A stretch of DNA of 64,000 bases from Caprimulgus europaeus (Eukaryota > Chordata > Aves > Caprimulgiformes > Caprimulgidae), in the NCBI GenBank assembly GCA_907165065.1, contig OU015533.1:27234578-27298577 (forward strand), given 5' to 3'. The notes beneath the pieces are model-generated. The model was not told the DNA's origin. It made no database searches and was given only the letters and a program-made list of their open reading frames with translations. This document shows positions 61,805 to 64,000 of the stretch, one piece after another; the first letter of the stretch is position 1, and the number at the start of each line of letters is the position of its first letter. A program made the position numbers and the translations under genes.

Positions 61805-64000
61805 ATTATTAAATTTAACTACATCTTTATTGAATTGTGCATATTCCATTGTATAATGATCTATATTGGGTACTCTATAATGTAGTATTTTTTTTGTCCT
61901 CTCCCATGCTTAAAAAAGTATATTTATATGTATATATATTTATAATATGTCAAAGCTCCTACCAGACTGAAGTTATCAGTCTAAAAGAGCTTTGATTTTT
62001 CTTTTTGGAAAGGGAAGAAGGGGGGAGGCAATCCCATGGAAAGATAAAATGTGCAATTTTTCTTTTTAAAGCAGTAAACATGACTGTATTTACAGCACTC
62101 AGCACAAGTTTGCTGTACAGACAAATCATCATTGCAATGACACTTTCCTTACATTTGCATCCCCAGTATTGTACAGAGTATCACCAGTGGCTGCTAACAA
62201 TTAGTGTAAGCCATTAAACAAACTACTGCTCCAGTTAATTTCTGGTCAACTGCAGTCCACTAGAAGGAAACCTAGGATTTGCAATTACAACTTGTGACAA
62301 AGCATTTAGTTTTCTTTTTAGGAGTACAAGCTTTATAGGGCTGCACCATATCAGCAGCAGGGAGCCTTGGGCACAGGTTCCTTTGCTAAACTGTCCTTTA
62401 CCCCTTGCAGATGTGTACTCAGCTACCAGCATTGGTTAAGGGCAAGAGATGCACAACATCCAACAGTGGCACCCTGCTCTCCTGCCGAACAGCTGCTGCA
62501 CATCAGCAGCACTTCAGCTCCTGGCAACTTGGCCTCAGGACAGGCTGGTGCAAGCACATCTGCAGACCTGGAATTTAGCTCTGCATGTATCTTTGGCATC
62601 TTGGGAAAGGTGGGAGGAAACTGTTTTCCGAAGTAGGGAACAATTGGTTCAATTCCTAAACAACAAGTTGCCTTTAAGTATTTAAATAGGGGGTGTTCCA
62701 AAACCTGTTACTCACATTCCCTCTCATTTCCCTCAGGGCATCCCTGCCTGGGGATTGTGTATTATAGCACTAGTTCCTGTTCCAACTTCTCCAGCTCTCC
62801 TCACCAAGGGTACACACTTCTGGGGAACAGAGAGCTCACCGAGTCCTTGCTCTGTTGAGTGCCTCACAGCACCAAATAGCCATCAACCCATATCACTGTC
62901 TTTCCCATGTTGGTGGCAATTAATTTAATTTGCACCTTGAGGGATAAGCATGTGTTGTCACCTCAGTTGCAGTTTAGTGTCTTAAACTTTTTGAAACTAG
63001 ACAAAACCTGTGACTCATTGGATCACAGTATTAGTGGGTGCTCACCCCTGCAACATAATGCTGGTTTTGTCAGTCTCCATGGTGGGGTGTTTTTTTTCAG
63101 TTGCAGGAGAAAAAGAATTTGGAAGGAAAAATAGCTTATAATTGCAAATAAAAGCTTAAAACCTGCCAGCATATTACAAAATTGCCCAAGAGAAACTATT
63201 CCCTGTAGTGTTAAATCCTCTCTGGTTTGGAGTCTGCCCTAACTGTGGGACAGAATGCAAAGCTAAACACCAGGGCCACAAATGGGCTTTGGAAAAACAT
63301 CGTCTCCAAAGAAGACTCCCCTCACCTCCAAATGAAGAGCACTGTTTAAACAACAAACATGTAGAAAAAAGGAAAAAAAAAACAAACAAACAACCCAACA
63401 AACCCCAAACTCACATGTTCTGGCTGCATCCTCACTACCTTCTGGCAGGAATTTGTAATAGTCATAGTAAGACCCACTTAAAATCTTATTTTGAATAAGA
63501 AACAAATTTATCTGCAATGGTACCAGTAAAGTCATACAATTTAGTTCTATGCAGTTTTCTGTAATAAGCAGAAAATTTCTCACTTCCCCTTCTGTTGAAA
63601 TGGCACTTTTGGTTCCTTTAACTGTGGAAAAAGTAATTTTAACTCGGAGGAAAACTGGCCACACTGTCACTGAGCTGATTTATCCGGTTGTCTAAGCGCA
63701 CAGAAAGAAGAAATCGGAAAACGTTTAAAACTGCAAGTCCAGAACAGTAAAACTTAAAATGCACTTGTTGAAAAAAAATCTGCTCCCTCTCCCATCAGAC
63801 CCAAAACCAAAGTGATCCCAGGTACCTTCACTTTGTTTCCCTGATGTATCAGTCACTCACTGTTGCTGCACAAGGAACTGCAGAGTAAGTTCAGGAGAGG
63901 AGCTCTTTGGCTTCAAGGTTATGCACCACGTCAAAGCAGGCAGTGGAGGTCTGCCACGGGAGGAAACTGCTGCACAGGGCCAAGTAGGAGCTTTCCTCTT
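61805..64000 (-). other. RAPH1: Probable 3' UTR of a convergent gene (RAPH1 by synteny)
   Basis: A minus-strand AATAAA at 61826-61831 marks a likely 3' end. Reading from the window's right edge towards it, the sequence is non-coding, AT-rich near the end (about 61912-61955), and lacks an open frame with family similarity. In the vertebrate gene order I know, ABI2 is followed by RAPH1 (lamellipodin) in the opposite orientation, so this is the most likely owner. No RAPH1 coding exon lies in the window, and the assignment rests on position and one signal only. Simple tracts include an A/CAAA-rich stretch at 63367-63402. Confidence 0.45.
61826..61831 (-). terminator. Poly(A) signal AATAAA on the minus strand
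   Basis: The plus-strand TTTATT reads AATAAA on the minus strand in the context TTCAATAAAGATG. A T-rich stretch (CTGTTTTAATCCTCTGTC on the minus strand) follows 25-45 bases downstream. It fits the end of a gene transcribed towards ABI2. Confidence 0.55.

Noticed and set aside
63263-63670. 135-codon minus-strand open frame near the right edge
   Set aside because: It lies in the presumed 3' UTR of the convergent gene and includes a phenylalanine run from an A/T tract; not similar to RAPH1 as far as I can judge.

Overview
This window is vertebrate nuclear DNA, almost certainly from a bird. It holds multi-kilobase introns with canonical GT..AG splice sites, CR1-type LINE tails ending in the ATTCTATG octamer repeat typical of avian and reptilian genomes, and a solo LTR of a type I associate with bird endogenous retroviruses. 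No bacterial, phage or plasmid features are seen. I cannot name the species.

One protein-coding gene fills most of the window: ABI2 (Abl interactor 2) on the + strand. Exon 1, which carries the start codon and roughly the first 39 residues, lies upstream, as does the promoter. Eleven coding exons were placed by matching the conserved protein and checking splice sites and phase at every junction: 19662-19829, 27656-27832, 31641-31658 (an 18-nt microexon), 37420-37517, 37897-38043, 39542-39666, 40636-40818, 45108-45266, 49638-49724, 50040-50213 and 54944-55119 (stop codon 55117-55119). They join in frame into 503 residues. With a 39-residue exon 1 the all-inclusive protein would be about 542 residues. 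The order is the helical WAVE-complex-binding N-terminus (exons 2-3), the microexon, a Pro/Ser-rich linker (exons 5-10), a poly-proline plus acidic segment (exon 11) and the C-terminal SH3 domain (exon 12).

Layout: 1-19661 is the 3' part of intron 1; 19662-55119 is the body of the gene; 55120 to about 61150 is a long 3' UTR with several poly(A) signals, the best at 61126-61131. A gap of about 0.7 kb follows. From about 61805 to the end the sequence looks like the 3' UTR of a convergent minus-strand gene, with a minus-strand AATAAA at 61826-61831. Vertebrate gene order suggests this neighbour is RAPH1 (lamellipodin), but no coding exon of it is visible here.

ABI2 is a subunit of the WAVE regulatory complex, which couples Rac and Abl signalling to Arp2/3-driven actin assembly. 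If the neighbour is RAPH1, two adjacent genes encode physically interacting actin regulators.

The most interesting signals concern splicing: the microexon, a triple-CAG tandem acceptor at exon 7, four consecutive phase 1-1 exons that allow modular skipping of the proline-rich linker, and a possible poison exon in intron 8. Intron 8 also holds a perfect 17-bp-arm hairpin. I found no convincing undescribed gene system.
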